A stretch of DNA of 64,000 bases from Eggerthia catenaformis OT 569 = DSM 20559 (GCF_000340375.1 NZ_KB446646.1:62001-126000); one strand, 5' to 3'. Positions 21,499 through 30,380 are shown, counted from the first letter of the stretch. The notes: a model not told the origin generated them from the letters alone. Program-made: numbers and translations.

Positions 21499-22584
21499 AT
21501 GAAAAAACTATTGTTATGTTTTTTTCTACTTTTAGCCACAGGATGTACTGTTAATGAAAAGAAGGAAAAGATAGACTGGGAACTAGGAGTTATTGAAACG
21601 TCTATCTATAAGAGAAATACAAAGATTGTTTATTTTGATGGCGATTTTAATATAAAGGGTGAGGATAGTTTAAAAGCAGCCGGTGTTTCAAAGAATTTAG
21701 GAGAATCTTCATACCAAAAAGAAAATGCTTATTTTGAAGCAAGAGGTTTAACTAGAAAGAATGATGACAAAAAAATCATAGAATTAAACAGGAATACAAG
21801 AAATATTAAATTTTATGATGTGGATAGGATAAACATTCAAGGTGTTATTGCGAATGATAAATACACATATACAATCAGTAATTTGGATAGAAAAGTTTAT
21901 ATAACTCAAACAGATTATAATAATAAGAAAGTAAAAGAAATTACTTTTAATGATATTATAACTTTAAATCTTTTCTTAGCCGGAGACAAGATAGTAGTTC
22001 CTTACAATCTTCTTGAAGATTCAAGGAAAGAATTTATTAATATTTATGATAAGCAATTAAACTTAATTAAGAAGATAGACTTATCTCAATATGGGCGTAG
22101 CATAACAGAAGCAGTCGTTATTAATGATAAAATCTATCTGCCTGTTTCTAGTAAAACTAATGAGGATGGAAGTGAAGAGATAAGTAATAATCTGATTGTT
22201 GAGTTGGATGTGAAGAGCTTAGATTTTAAGATTATTAAAATTAAAACAAAGGAGCTAGGCCATGTTAATAAATATGGCGATTGGCTTATTATTATGAATT
22301 CAGAGTCACCTACATATGAAGGTAGAAAGATGACTTTCTATCATACAAAAACAGGAGAAGAAAAGATATTTAATCTTAAGCATCCATTAAGGGATGTTGA
22401 GGTTTATGGTGACTTTATCTATAGTGCAAATTATTATAAAGAAAATAATGAAAGGGGGTATATATTAGTAAAATATTCAATTAAAGATAACATGAAAGAA
22501 GTGAGATATAAAAAAGTTAATTTATTGAATAAGTATAAAGAATATCATTATTATTCTGATATCTTTGTAAATTATAACAATTAG
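21499..22584 (+). CDS. Lipoprotein of unknown function, copy 1
   Basis: 361 residues. The signal peptide ends in a lipobox (LLLATGC, Cys about 16). The rest is soluble, with repeated short beta-rich segments suggesting a propeller-like fold; I see no catalytic motif. It is clearly paralogous to the lipoprotein at 52252-53319: both share ELGVIET near the N-terminus, ITQTDY-x-NKKVKE in the middle and SIKDNMKE near the end. It starts directly at the hydrolase stop codon, so the two are probably co-translated and may work together at the outer face of the membrane. Confidence 0.75.
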   Translation: MKKLLLCFFLLLATGCTVNEKKEKIDWELGVIETSIYKRNTKIVYFDGDFNIKGEDSLKAAGVSKNLGESSYQKENAYFEARGLTRKNDDKKIIELNRNTRNIKFYDVDRINIQGVIANDKYTYTISNLDRKVYITQTDYNNKKVKEITFNDIITLNLFLAGDKIVVPYNLLEDSRKEFINIYDKQLNLIKKIDLSQYGRSITEAVVINDKIYLPVSSKTNEDGSEEISNNLIVELDVKSLDFKIIKIKTKELGHVNKYGDWLIIMNSESPTYEGRKMTFYHTKTGEEKIFNLKHPLRDVEVYGDFIYSANYYKENNERGYILVKYSIKDNMKEVRYKKVNLLNKYKEYHYYSDIFVNYNN

Positions 22585-22605
22585 AGGAGCCATGCTCCTC
22601 TTTTC
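22583..22605 (+). terminator. Terminator after lipoprotein copy 1
   Basis: AGAGGAGC-CAT-GCTCCTCT followed by T residues. Confidence 0.85.
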
Positions 22606-22651
22606 TTGATTAATGAGAAAAGAAAAGCTATGATAAAAAAGAGGTGATCTT

Positions 22652-24397
22652 ATGAAAATTAAACAGTTATTGATAAGTTTTATTGTATTGGCTTTTATAT
22701 TAAGCGGATGCGATCATAAAGGTAATAATGAAAATAATCAAAAGGCTTTTGACACCTTTATTGATAATGAATTTAAAAGAGAGATATCATCAGATTATTT
22801 GAATATGCATGTTTATTTAGAGCATCCTGATAAATATGGTATTGATACAAGTAAAGTAAAGGTATCATTAGGAACCAGACCTACAAAAGAAAACATTGAA
22901 AAAGTAAGAAAAGAAAATGAGAAAGCAAGAAAGGCTTTTTCTGCATTTAATAGAAAAGATTTGACTGAGATACAAAAAGATATCTATGATACTTATAAAT
23001 TTCAATCTGATTTAGATAGTAAGATGAGTGATAGTAAGTTTGATTATTATGAACAATTTTTTAAAACAATGAATGGTATTCATACAGCACTGCCTTCTTT
23101 ATTTTCTGACTGGCAGCTGAGAAAAGAGCAGGATGCTAAGGATTTAATTGTTTTAATTAATGATATTCTTCCTTATGTGAATGATGCTTTAGAATATACA
23201 AAAATACAGGCAGATAAAGGATTATTAATAAGTGATATAGACAGTATTATCAGTTATTGTAAGAAGATTGCTGATGGAGGAATGAATAGTGCTGTTTTAA
23301 GTGAAATGAATAAGGCTATTGATCGGTTGAATTTAGGTACTATAAAGTCTAATGATTATAAGAATCAGTTAAAAGAAGCATTTCGTTCATCTTTTCTTAA
23401 AGCCTATACTAATATTATTAATACTTTTAATAGTTTAAAAAATAAGAATAATCATAGAGGATACGCATCACTCCCTAATGGTAAAGAATATTATGCTTTA
23501 TTATTACAGTCTCAAATGGGAGCTAATGATTCTATGTCTGCAATTAAGAAGTTATTATCAAATGGCTATACAGAGAGTTATCAGAAGCTTACAAAGCTTA
23601 TTACTCAGAATTATAATATTTATTCTTCTATGACTAATATTCGTACTCAGTTTAATAGCTATGATGAAATACTTCAGTATAATTTAAAAAGATATAAAGA
23701 GGACTTTCCGGAAGTAAATAATATTGAATATGAAATTAAGGATATTAATAAGACGATTGCTACTGATGGGGGTATTTCTGCTTATTTTAATATACCGGCT
23801 TTAGATTCTAAAGCTAAGAAACAGATCAGAGTGAATCCAAATGCCAGAGATATTAAGAAGATAGATACTTATATTACGGTATCTCATGAAGGTATTACCG
23901 GACATATGTATCAATATGCTTATACTTATGCTCATAATAAGAGTCATTATATGAAAGCTATCGCAAATAATAAAGGATTTACAGAAGGATATGCTGTTTA
24001 TTGTCAGTATTATTGTTTAAAGTATTTAGATTTAAATCAGAATGTTCTTAATGCGTATAAATATAATGAGATCTTATCTTATATTGCGATTATGCAGGCT
24101 GATATCGGTATTCATTATGATGGGTGGACATTAGATCGCTTTAAGAGTGAAATGAAAAACTATGGATTTAGCTTAGATGATAATGGGGCTAAAAAACAAT
24201 ATGAACAGTTATGGGCTAATCCCGGAGCTTTTGCTCCTTATTATCTGGGATATCTTCAGATTAATCAATTATTAAAAGAAACAAAAAATAGATTAAAAGA
24301 GAAGTTTGATCATAAGAAGTTTATAGCTTCATTAATAGAAAGCGGAGCAGCTCCATTCTCAGTTATTAAAAGACATATTGATAAAATCAAAGAATAA
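22652..24397 (+). CDS. DUF885 lipoprotein, putative metallo-carboxypeptidase
   Basis: 581 residues with a lipobox (ILSGC, Cys about 20), so anchored outside the membrane. It is mostly alpha-helical. Near residue 412 it has SHEGITGHMYQ, the HE-x-x-x-GH motif of DUF885 proteins, distant relatives of M32-like metallopeptidases. The C-terminal SGAAPFSVIKRHI is also typical. Family length (550-600) is matched. AGAGGTGATC precedes the ATG. It is likely a surface peptidase for nutrient peptides; no direct evidence for the substrate. Confidence 0.8.
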   Translation: MKIKQLLISFIVLAFILSGCDHKGNNENNQKAFDTFIDNEFKREISSDYLNMHVYLEHPDKYGIDTSKVKVSLGTRPTKENIEKVRKENEKARKAFSAFNRKDLTEIQKDIYDTYKFQSDLDSKMSDSKFDYYEQFFKTMNGIHTALPSLFSDWQLRKEQDAKDLIVLINDILPYVNDALEYTKIQADKGLLISDIDSIISYCKKIADGGMNSAVLSEMNKAIDRLNLGTIKSNDYKNQLKEAFRSSFLKAYTNIINTFNSLKNKNNHRGYASLPNGKEYYALLLQSQMGANDSMSAIKKLLSNGYTESYQKLTKLITQNYNIYSSMTNIRTQFNSYDEILQYNLKRYKEDFPEVNNIEYEIKDINKTIATDGGISAYFNIPALDSKAKKQIRVNPNARDIKKIDTYITVSHEGITGHMYQYAYTYAHNKSHYMKAIANNKGFTEGYAVYCQYYCLKYLDLNQNVLNAYKYNEILSYIAIMQADIGIHYDGWTLDRFKSEMKNYGFSLDDNGAKKQYEQLWANPGAFAPYYLGYLQINQLLKETKNRLKEKFDHKKFIASLIESGAAPFSVIKRHIDKIKE

Positions 24398-24493
24398 TAA
24401 AAGAGATTTGAGACAATAGAACTAAAAATGTAGTCATTTAATCGGCTTGTAAATTTAAAGCTCAGCATAAATAATAATGGAGGATGTGAATTA

Positions 24494-25249
24494 ATGAAAT
24501 ATATAAAGTTAAATACAGGTATCCCGTTTAATATTGATAATTTTGAAGATAAAACAAACAAAAACTATCCTTATTATCAAAAGGGAAAAAAGTATGCATT
24601 GTGTCCAAATTGTGGTTCTTCCGTTCAAATCATTGGTGGAAAAAATAATACAACACAAAATAGAGCAAGGAGAATGTATGCAGCTCATACACGAAGTGAA
24701 ATCAGCGGTTTGAATTTTGATGAAGAATCTAAGTTTAACTGCGTAAATTATGAAGGAAATGCTAATAACTGGCAAAGAATTTACGAGGCAAGACCGGATA
24801 CACCAGAGAATCAGGAAATTCTAGAGTTTATTAATGAACATATTGATGACATAGCTCAAGCGATTGAAGACATTATCGGTTTTAAATGTAAGTATGCAAA
24901 TAGCAGAAGCAAACTGTTTGAGGATTTATATCAATCTTTTAGAATAAATGGAGGTTTACATATAGAACCTAACCAGTTTGCTCCGGAATACTTACCTAGA
25001 ATGATTGTAGAGCGAGCAGAACCAATAAAATGCTGGGGAGCTATTCCTTTAGAAAGAGCTAGAAAACATATCATACGAAATCAAAGATTCAAAGATTCAA
25101 TGGATGGGGTTCAATTTAAACCGGTGATAGATGTTAGACTTGTTGGAACATTGGACAATGATGTAAACCCTACTCAGCTTAACATAAGGTTAATCTTTGG
25201 AGAAGAGGAGTTGGACTTACATCATATTTCAGCAAGAATAAGTTATTAG
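24494..25249 (+). CDS. Unknown protein with putative zinc-binding N-terminus
   Basis: 251 residues behind a strong GGAGG. The N-terminal third has Cys37 and Cys40 (CPNCG), His65 and Cys83 spaced as a possible zinc site, with an aromatic YAAHT segment like those of nuclease-associated zinc domains. The rest is mixed helix and strand, ending in a strand-rich part (DVRLVGTLDN, LNIRLIFGEEEL). No signal peptide, so cytoplasmic. I do not recognise the family. A broken small gene follows 22 bases later. The pair lies in an accessory region and looks acquired, but this is inference. Confidence 0.6.
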   Translation: MKYIKLNTGIPFNIDNFEDKTNKNYPYYQKGKKYALCPNCGSSVQIIGGKNNTTQNRARRMYAAHTRSEISGLNFDEESKFNCVNYEGNANNWQRIYEARPDTPENQEILEFINEHIDDIAQAIEDIIGFKCKYANSRSKLFEDLYQSFRINGGLHIEPNQFAPEYLPRMIVERAEPIKCWGAIPLERARKHIIRNQRFKDSMDGVQFKPVIDVRLVGTLDNDVNPTQLNIRLIFGEEELDLHHISARISY

Positions 25250-25271
25250 GGGATAGAAAGAATAAACTTAT

Positions 25272-25464
25272 ATGGATATACTATTAACGCTTATATTCGA
25301 AAAATTAAAAATTGATGGGTATAAATGAATCAGATGAAAGCATAATTCAGTTCCGTAAAGTATTTGACTATGCTGGGGAGTTAGTAAGAAGTAAAGAATT
25401 ACTGCGTAGATATCCGAGTATTGTAAATGTATTGCGGTCGTTACTAGAATATTTGAACAAATAA
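25272..25464 (+). pseudogene. Frameshifted small gene next to the zinc-site protein
   Basis: Reading starts at ATG 25272 (MDILLTLIFEKLKIDG) and hits a stop after 18 codons. Removing one G from the GGG near 25316-25318 gives an uninterrupted frame of 63 codons continuing as INESDESIIQFRKVFDYAG and ending in LRSLLEYLNK. The product would be a small helical protein without a known motif. It follows the zinc-site gene as a second operon member would. A sequencing error is the alternative to real decay. Confidence 0.55.
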
Positions 25465-25599
25465 AATATGTAAAATATAAACACAGATGCATTTTATATC
25501 ATCTACGTTTAAGAATAAAAGTATAGTATATAAGAGAAACTTTGATAATTTTGATAAAATGATTGAAATTAAATGAAATAAATTGTACCTCTTTCATTT

Positions 25600-25622
25600 G
25601 GAGGCTTTTAGTTTATATGATT
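25600..25622. repeat. Near-direct repeat, left copy
   Basis: GGAGGCTTTTAGTTTATATG plus ATT matches 26910-26931 with one missing T. The right copy is the end of the alpha/beta hydrolase gene and its terminator arm; the left copy has no such gene. Confidence 0.6.
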
Positions 25623-25697
25623 TCAAAAAACTATTGCTTTTATGTGAAATAAATATTAAAATAGTATTAGAAAGTATTTTATTAGGGAGGTGTGTCT

Positions 25698-25769
25698 ATG
25701 GAAAATCAATTTATTCTCTTTCTAGGGGTGATTCTCTGCTTTTCCTTAGTCATGCCTATATCCTTTTAG
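25698..25769 (+). CDS. Tiny hydrophobic peptide, toxin-like
   Basis: A 23-residue frame, MENQFILFLGVILCFSLVMP and three more residues, behind GGGAGG with seven-base spacing. It is almost wholly hydrophobic. Its 3' end lies in the left arm of a long hairpin (25751-25807). The layout of strong ribosome site, hydrophobic peptide and 3' hairpin resembles type I toxin genes of Bacillota, but no antisense promoter could be assigned. The overlapping longer frame at 25583-25780 looks spurious by comparison. Low certainty. Confidence 0.35.
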   Translation: MENQFILFLGVILCFSLVMPISF

Positions 25770-25807
25770 AGCAACAATAAAACGGTTATTCTATTCATAT
25801 AGGCATG
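25751..25807. repeat. Long-loop hairpin at the end of the tiny ORF
   Basis: An 11-base perfect inverted repeat CATGCCTATAT / ATATAGGCATG with a 35-base loop; the right arm is followed by a T-rich stretch, so it may end the tiny-ORF transcript. Confidence 0.5.
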
Positions 25808-25845
25808 CTTATTATATTTTTTTAAATACAATAGGAGGAATTTAT

Positions 25846-26607
25846 ATGAAGAAATTAAGAAAATATACACTCATTATCTTATCCGCTTTTCTGTTTTTAC
25901 TTACTTCTAATATGCATGATGCTTTTGCATATAATGGAGAAAAAGTCGTATATAAGGACAAGGATGCCATTGTCAAAGTTAATGATAGAGGCAATCAAAG
26001 AATTGTAGAAGTCATCAGTTATAAGAATCATAAAAGATTTCTATATACAATTAATAAGTCCGACATTCAGTTGAAGACTTTTGATGCCAAAGGCAGACCG
26101 ATTGAGTCCGGGATACTGGCTTCCAAAAAGGATGATAGAATTAATCCGATATTATCATCAGATAAGATGCTAAAGGCAAGAAAGCCAATTTCATGGGGAA
26201 AGATTGTTGAAACAACAACGATTTTTGCTCAGAGATTATGGTATCAGATGGGGTATAGAAATAAGACAACTTATATGAGAATAGGCTGCAAGGCTAGATA
26301 TACCATCAACTATAATGGTTTAAGCAGCTGGCAAATAAGAAGATGTGAGTGGTATTCTAAATCTATTAGATTATATAACGGTTATACGGATCAATTATCT
26401 CTTTGTTTTGCAGGTTTTACTATTATTGTGTCAATGCTTCGTTTTGCTTTTCCTTTGATTACAGGTGGGCTAGGAATACCGGCAGCAGCGGCGGCAGTTG
26501 GAGCAGCATTTGGAGTTCTTTATAAATTTGCTGATTTAGTAGCTAAAGCTGCAAACGAATATGCAGATGCTGATTACTTCTATGATATTATTAAGGTCTG
26601 GGCATAA
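25846..26607 (+). CDS. Secreted protein with Gly/Ala-rich hydrophobic end
   Basis: 253 residues. The signal peptide (1-28) ends DAFA before YNGEK. The middle is basic and strand-rich. Near residues 185-240 there are hydrophobic segments with GGLGIPAAAAAVGAAFG, a glycine-zipper-like element often seen in membrane-active bacteriocins and toxins. No catalytic motif is visible. AGGAGG precedes the ATG. A small two-span membrane protein follows 15 bases later, the usual arrangement of a bacteriocin and its immunity protein. This role is inferred from layout alone; a surface or envelope-stress protein is also possible. Confidence 0.55.
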   Translation: MKKLRKYTLIILSAFLFLLTSNMHDAFAYNGEKVVYKDKDAIVKVNDRGNQRIVEVISYKNHKRFLYTINKSDIQLKTFDAKGRPIESGILASKKDDRINPILSSDKMLKARKPISWGKIVETTTIFAQRLWYQMGYRNKTTYMRIGCKARYTINYNGLSSWQIRRCEWYSKSIRLYNGYTDQLSLCFAGFTIIVSMLRFAFPLITGGLGIPAAAAAVGAAFGVLYKFADLVAKAANEYADADYFYDIIKVWA

Positions 26608-26622
26608 AAGGAGATAAAAACA

Positions 26623-26895
26623 ATGAAATCTAAAATGTCCTTTCGTCAATATTGCATACTTGGGAAAGTGAAATATCCTCGGTACTTAAAGGTATTAGGG
26701 CGCATATTTCAAGCTTTATCAATACTGGCTTTCATCTATTTTGGGTTTTTAAATAGAATAAATCCTCTTCCACTTGAGATAGTTTGCATAATTATATGTT
26801 TTTGGTTATTATACTTTGTCTTACTTCCAATATTAGCTTGTAAGGAATCATTAAGACAGTATAGAGAGTATTACAATAGTGATGATGAAGAATAA
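26623..26895 (+). CDS. Small two-span membrane protein, candidate immunity protein
   Basis: 90 residues with a basic N-terminus (MKSKMSFRQY), two membrane segments at about 26-44 and 50-70, and an acidic cytoplasmic tail (YNSDDEE). AAAGGAG precedes the ATG. It follows the secreted Gly/Ala-rich protein in the same operon and ends just before a bidirectional terminator. The size and topology suit an immunity protein, but the family is not recognised and the role is inferred. Confidence 0.5.
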   Translation: MKSKMSFRQYCILGKVKYPRYLKVLGRIFQALSILAFIYFGFLNRINPLPLEIVCIIICFWLLYFVLLPILACKESLRQYREYYNSDDEE

Positions 26896-26897
26896 TA

Positions 26898-26918
26898 AAA
26901 GCCTCCAATGGAGGCTTT
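26898..26918. terminator. Bidirectional terminator
   Basis: AAAGCCTCC-AAT-GGAGGCTTT sits between convergent genes; its right half is part of the near-direct repeat. Confidence 0.8.
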
Positions 26919-26931
26919 AGTTTATATGATT
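26910..26931. repeat. Near-direct repeat, right copy
   Basis: GGAGGCTTTAGTTTATATGA plus TT, matching 25600-25622 with one base missing; it includes the stop codon of the alpha/beta hydrolase. Confidence 0.6.
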
Positions 26932-27831
26932 ATCTAAAAATTCTTTGAGTTTTTCAAAATATAGATCAGGATTAGTAATGATACTGTCGGCATGCTCTGC
27001 TCCTTTTACAATAACAAGTTCTTTTTCTGCATTACAGGCATTATATAATTGAGAAGCATTACGGACAGGAACAACTGTATCTTGGTCTCCATGGATAAAT
27101 AGAGTAGGTATATGTGATTTTTCTACCTGTTTAATGGCATCTGCCTTTCTTATATCATAGCCTAAGATATTCTTAGATAAGATAATAGCACTGGAAAGAA
27201 TTGTTCGTGATGGCAGTTTTGCTTCTTTTAAGAAATATCTAAATTCTTCTTTAATATTAGAGTAGGCACAGTCAGAAATAATGCATTTTACATCAGAAGA
27301 TAAATCTTCACCGCTAGCCATTAAGACTGTAGAAGCTCCCATAGATATGCCATGTAAAGCAATCTGAATAGGTTGAAAACGGAAATATTTTTGTAATTCA
27401 TGTATCCATTCAATCAGATCTAAACGATCCTGCCATCCAAAGCCGATATATTTACCTTGACTATCTCCATGAGCACGATCCTCAGGAAGTAAGATAGTAT
27501 ATCCTAATTCATGATAGAATCTAATGAAATATTGAAAATCTCTATAACCGCTTGAATGATATCCATGTACACAGATAACAGCTTTATTTGTATTTCCTTT
27601 AATAACTGTTCCTTTAAGTCTAATCCCATCAAATGATGTAATAGATAAAGTTTCCTTTTCTAAATTCTTAATATAGTCTAATTCATTTTGTGTTAATGGA
27701 TGTAATATAACAGAAGAATGTTTTCTTCTTCTGGCAGCATATAATAAACCTATATATCCTGATACAAAGTAACCTGCTGCAAGTGTAGATACTATTGATG
27801 TTCCGATAAGTACTTTAGTTTTTGTTTTCAT
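26917..27831 (-). CDS. Alpha/beta hydrolase, membrane-anchored
   Basis: 304 residues from the ATG at 27831 (AGAGGTG upstream; a GTG at 27840 would sit on the ribosome site). One N-terminal membrane segment (about 7-30) is followed by an alpha/beta hydrolase domain. HGYHSSG is the oxyanion region, GISMGAS the nucleophile elbow with Ser, HGDQDTVVP supplies Asp and GAEHADS His, so the triad is complete. It resembles the YqkD/FrsA-like serine hydrolases of Bacillota. The substrate is unknown. Confidence 0.85.
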   Translation of the reverse strand: MKTKTKVLIGTSIVSTLAAGYFVSGYIGLLYAARRRKHSSVILHPLTQNELDYIKNLEKETLSITSFDGIRLKGTVIKGNTNKAVICVHGYHSSGYRDFQYFIRFYHELGYTILLPEDRAHGDSQGKYIGFGWQDRLDLIEWIHELQKYFRFQPIQIALHGISMGASTVLMASGEDLSSDVKCIISDCAYSNIKEEFRYFLKEAKLPSRTILSSAIILSKNILGYDIRKADAIKQVEKSHIPTLFIHGDQDTVVPVRNASQLYNACNAEKELVIVKGAEHADSIITNPDLYFEKLKEFLDNHIN

Positions 27832-27920
27832 AAAAATCACCTCTTATATTAAGTGTAACATAATTAAAATAAGATTGAAAAATGAATTTTGTTAAAAAAG
27901 AATATATCTTTTATCAATGA

Positions 27921-27969
27921 AAAACCTCTTAGACAATAGTAGTTGATATATACTATCTGCTAAGAGGTT
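27921..27969 (-). terminator. Terminator after the GH16 gene
   Basis: AACCTCTTAG and its complement, with a nested ATAGTA/TACTAT stem, followed on the minus strand by T residues. Confidence 0.75.
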
Positions 27970-27978
27970 ATTTAAATA

Positions 27979-30216
27979 TTAAGCCTTTTGTTTTTTACTA
28001 AAGTATAAAACAAATAAACTGATTAATGAGATAAGCACAAATCCCATTATTGATGTTGTATCAGATGTTTTTGGAGACATTCTTTCTTTATTTTTAGGTA
28101 TTTCTTTTTCTATACCGGGCTTTGATGAGTCTTTTGCTTTTGGTGTTTCTTTAACACTTGGCTTTGATGGGGTTTTTGGTTTTGATGACTCATTATTGCT
28201 TTCTGATGCAATTACTTTCTTATTCACTTTAAATAATGCTGTAGCACTTCCTTCTTCAGAGACAATAGAAAGAGTATGGTTCTCTGCTGATAAAGTACTT
28301 GTATAATCTTTTGATAAAGTTACAACAGTACTTCCACTTTTTACAGTATAGAATTTCTTATCAATGACTTTATTGTCAACCATAACTTCTTTAAATGTAT
28401 CAAATGGGGCTTCTGATTTAAAGACAGCTTCTTCTCCTTGTGTGACTGATTTTGGATTTTCCAGCATTTTAAATACTTTTTTCTTTTTAACAATAGTCAA
28501 TGTTGTTGACTTTCTTGCCAGTAGATAATCTTTTTCCGCACTTAAGCCTTGATGAGTATATTTAATATCATTTGGCAGAGCTGTGTAATGAATTGTATAT
28601 TGTCCCGGTTTTAATGCTTTTAATGATGAAAGATCATCTTTACCTTTACATAACAGATTAACTTTAGTCAATCCGCCTTCCGCTTTAAACTGAGGAGAAT
28701 CTTCAATAGAATAATCAATATGATAATTATTAGAAGTAGTAAGACCTTTTAATACATCAGTATCTCCTTCCTCTATAGTAAGAGGCTTAACTCCTTCTAA
28801 TTTTGGAGCTTTAGCATAGTATTCCTGAGCATCTTTTTCCTGCTGCTGATTTCTTGCATAAACAACATGATCAATTTCAAATTCAGTACCGGCTAAGTTT
28901 TTACCGACTTCTCCCGGCCAAGAACCGCCCATTGCTAAATTTAATTGAATATAATGAGGTCTGTTTAATGCTGTTTTAGCAATTTTATCATGACTGTAAT
29001 CAACACGTGCTACAATTTTATTGTCAACGTACCATTCAATAGAATCTTTATTCCAGTTAATACCGAAAGTATGATAGCCGTTATTAAAATCTTCATTAAT
29101 AGTATGGCTGGTACCGCCCAGCTTATGGTCATTCTCCGAGTTAGCCGTACCGGTATGTAATGTTTGCCATACTCTCTTATTATCCGGATGATTTCCTGCT
29201 TTCCCTGTTAATTCCATAATATCAATTTCACCGCAGCGGGGCCATCCATATCCTTGTTTACCATTGATATTGCCATCTAATGTGAAATCATGACCCAATG
29301 TCCAGAACGCCGGGAAAACACCCTGTCCTTTAGGAAGCTTAGCTCTTATTTCTATACGTCCATATAAGAACTCTTTATGACCATGAGTCCTTACACTGCC
29401 GGAATTATAGATAACCGTTCTGCTTGGATTTCTTGGATTTTGATACTGATCTTTTTTATCTCTATCTGTAGCTCTTAAAACAAGCTTACCATTTCTTATA
29501 AATACATTTTCTTTATTGTTAACATAGTGCTGCTGTTCATGACCGCGAATTGAACCCAATTCATATTCCCAGTCTTTAAGATTTAATGACTTTTGATCAA
29601 AATTATCATACCAGAGTGTTTTATAAGTCTGATTCTGCTGTTGATTGTTACCTTCTTCAAATAACTGAATATCATCAGCCTGAATCTGAGAATTAATAAT
29701 ATTTTGATCCTTATCAGTCCATTTCATAATACAAATTGCTACATTTGTATAGTTTTTTGTATTGAATTTTAATTCAACATCCTGATATTTCCAATCATAT
29801 TCTTTTTTGTAAGAAACAGATACCTCAGCTCCATTAATAAGAGTAGAAACATCTTGTGTTTTGACATTAAAGTATGCCAATCCTCCTTGTTTCCCTACAA
29901 GAACCTTTGCTTTGGCAATATAATTGGTGTTGGGCTTTAAAGTCACCTTTTGATATGCACAGGCATTACGTGATCCTTGAGGAAGTAAACAATACCAGTT
30001 TCCTGATGCAGCCGAATTCCCATAGCTGGAGAATTGGGCATCACCGGTTTTTAGCCAGTGATTATGGTGGTTTTCAAATGAGGAGTCTTGTAATAAATTC
30101 CCTGTATCCTGTTGTATAGGGACAAGTGGTGGAGCACTTTGAGCAAATGCAAGATGCATTTGAGAACAAGACATCCCAAGGGCTAAAGTAAGCATTAACT
30201 TTTTCTTTAAATTCAT
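27979..30216 (-). CDS. Cell-wall GH16 glucanase (laminarinase type)
   Basis: 745 residues from the ATG at 30216 (GAAAGGAGAG upstream). A signal peptide (to about 25) is followed by a CBM4/9-like galactose-binding domain (NLLQDSSFENHHNHWLK). A GH16 catalytic domain follows with GEIDIMELTG, where the two Glu flank Asp as nucleophile and acid/base of endo-beta-1,3(4)-glucanases. The C-terminal third has strand-rich Ig-like parts, a Pro/Lys/Ser linker, then SPKTSD, a hydrophobic stretch and KKQKA: a sortase-type anchor with a degenerate LPXTG. It probably degrades beta-glucans at the cell surface. Two direct repeats upstream look like an operator. Confidence 0.9.
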   Translation of the reverse strand: MNLKKKLMLTLALGMSCSQMHLAFAQSAPPLVPIQQDTGNLLQDSSFENHHNHWLKTGDAQFSSYGNSAASGNWYCLLPQGSRNACAYQKVTLKPNTNYIAKAKVLVGKQGGLAYFNVKTQDVSTLINGAEVSVSYKKEYDWKYQDVELKFNTKNYTNVAICIMKWTDKDQNIINSQIQADDIQLFEEGNNQQQNQTYKTLWYDNFDQKSLNLKDWEYELGSIRGHEQQHYVNNKENVFIRNGKLVLRATDRDKKDQYQNPRNPSRTVIYNSGSVRTHGHKEFLYGRIEIRAKLPKGQGVFPAFWTLGHDFTLDGNINGKQGYGWPRCGEIDIMELTGKAGNHPDNKRVWQTLHTGTANSENDHKLGGTSHTINEDFNNGYHTFGINWNKDSIEWYVDNKIVARVDYSHDKIAKTALNRPHYIQLNLAMGGSWPGEVGKNLAGTEFEIDHVVYARNQQQEKDAQEYYAKAPKLEGVKPLTIEEGDTDVLKGLTTSNNYHIDYSIEDSPQFKAEGGLTKVNLLCKGKDDLSSLKALKPGQYTIHYTALPNDIKYTHQGLSAEKDYLLARKSTTLTIVKKKKVFKMLENPKSVTQGEEAVFKSEAPFDTFKEVMVDNKVIDKKFYTVKSGSTVVTLSKDYTSTLSAENHTLSIVSEEGSATALFKVNKKVIASESNNESSKPKTPSKPSVKETPKAKDSSKPGIEKEIPKNKERMSPKTSDTTSIMGFVLISLISLFVLYFSKKQKA

Positions 30217-30255
30217 ATTTTCTCTCCTTTCGTTAGTGCTTTCATAAAGCATATC

Positions 30256-30300
30256 ATTATTAATACTAACATTCAAGATTATTATTAATACTAACATTCA
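30256..30300 (-). promoter_or_regulatory. Direct-repeat operator upstream of the GH16 gene
   Basis: ATTATTAATACTAACATTCA occurs twice, at 30256-30275 and 30281-30300, exactly 25 bases apart, 40-85 bases ahead of the GH16 start. Perfect 20-base repeats in this place suggest binding of an AraC-like or other regulator as two units on nearly the same helix face. Confidence 0.55.
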
Positions 30301-30324
30301 TGTTTAAATTAAAATAAAAAAGAG

Positions 30325-30380
30325 TTGTATTTATGATAAGTAAAGCATATAATAATAAAAATGACTAATGGTCATTTTTA
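30325..30380 (+). promoter_or_regulatory. Promoter and leader hairpin of the tsaC-atp operon
   Basis: TTGTAT, 17 bases and TATAAT (30348-30353) are followed by AAAAATGAC-TAATG-GTCATTTTT, a terminator-like fold at 30358-30380. The hairpin could lower read-through into the operon; a second promoter nearer the gene is possible. Confidence 0.5.

Noticed and set aside
25583-25780. 65-codon frame over the tiny hydrophobic ORF
   Set aside because: No ribosome site at its start, composition follows the A/T background, and the shorter frame in another phase has a much better start context.
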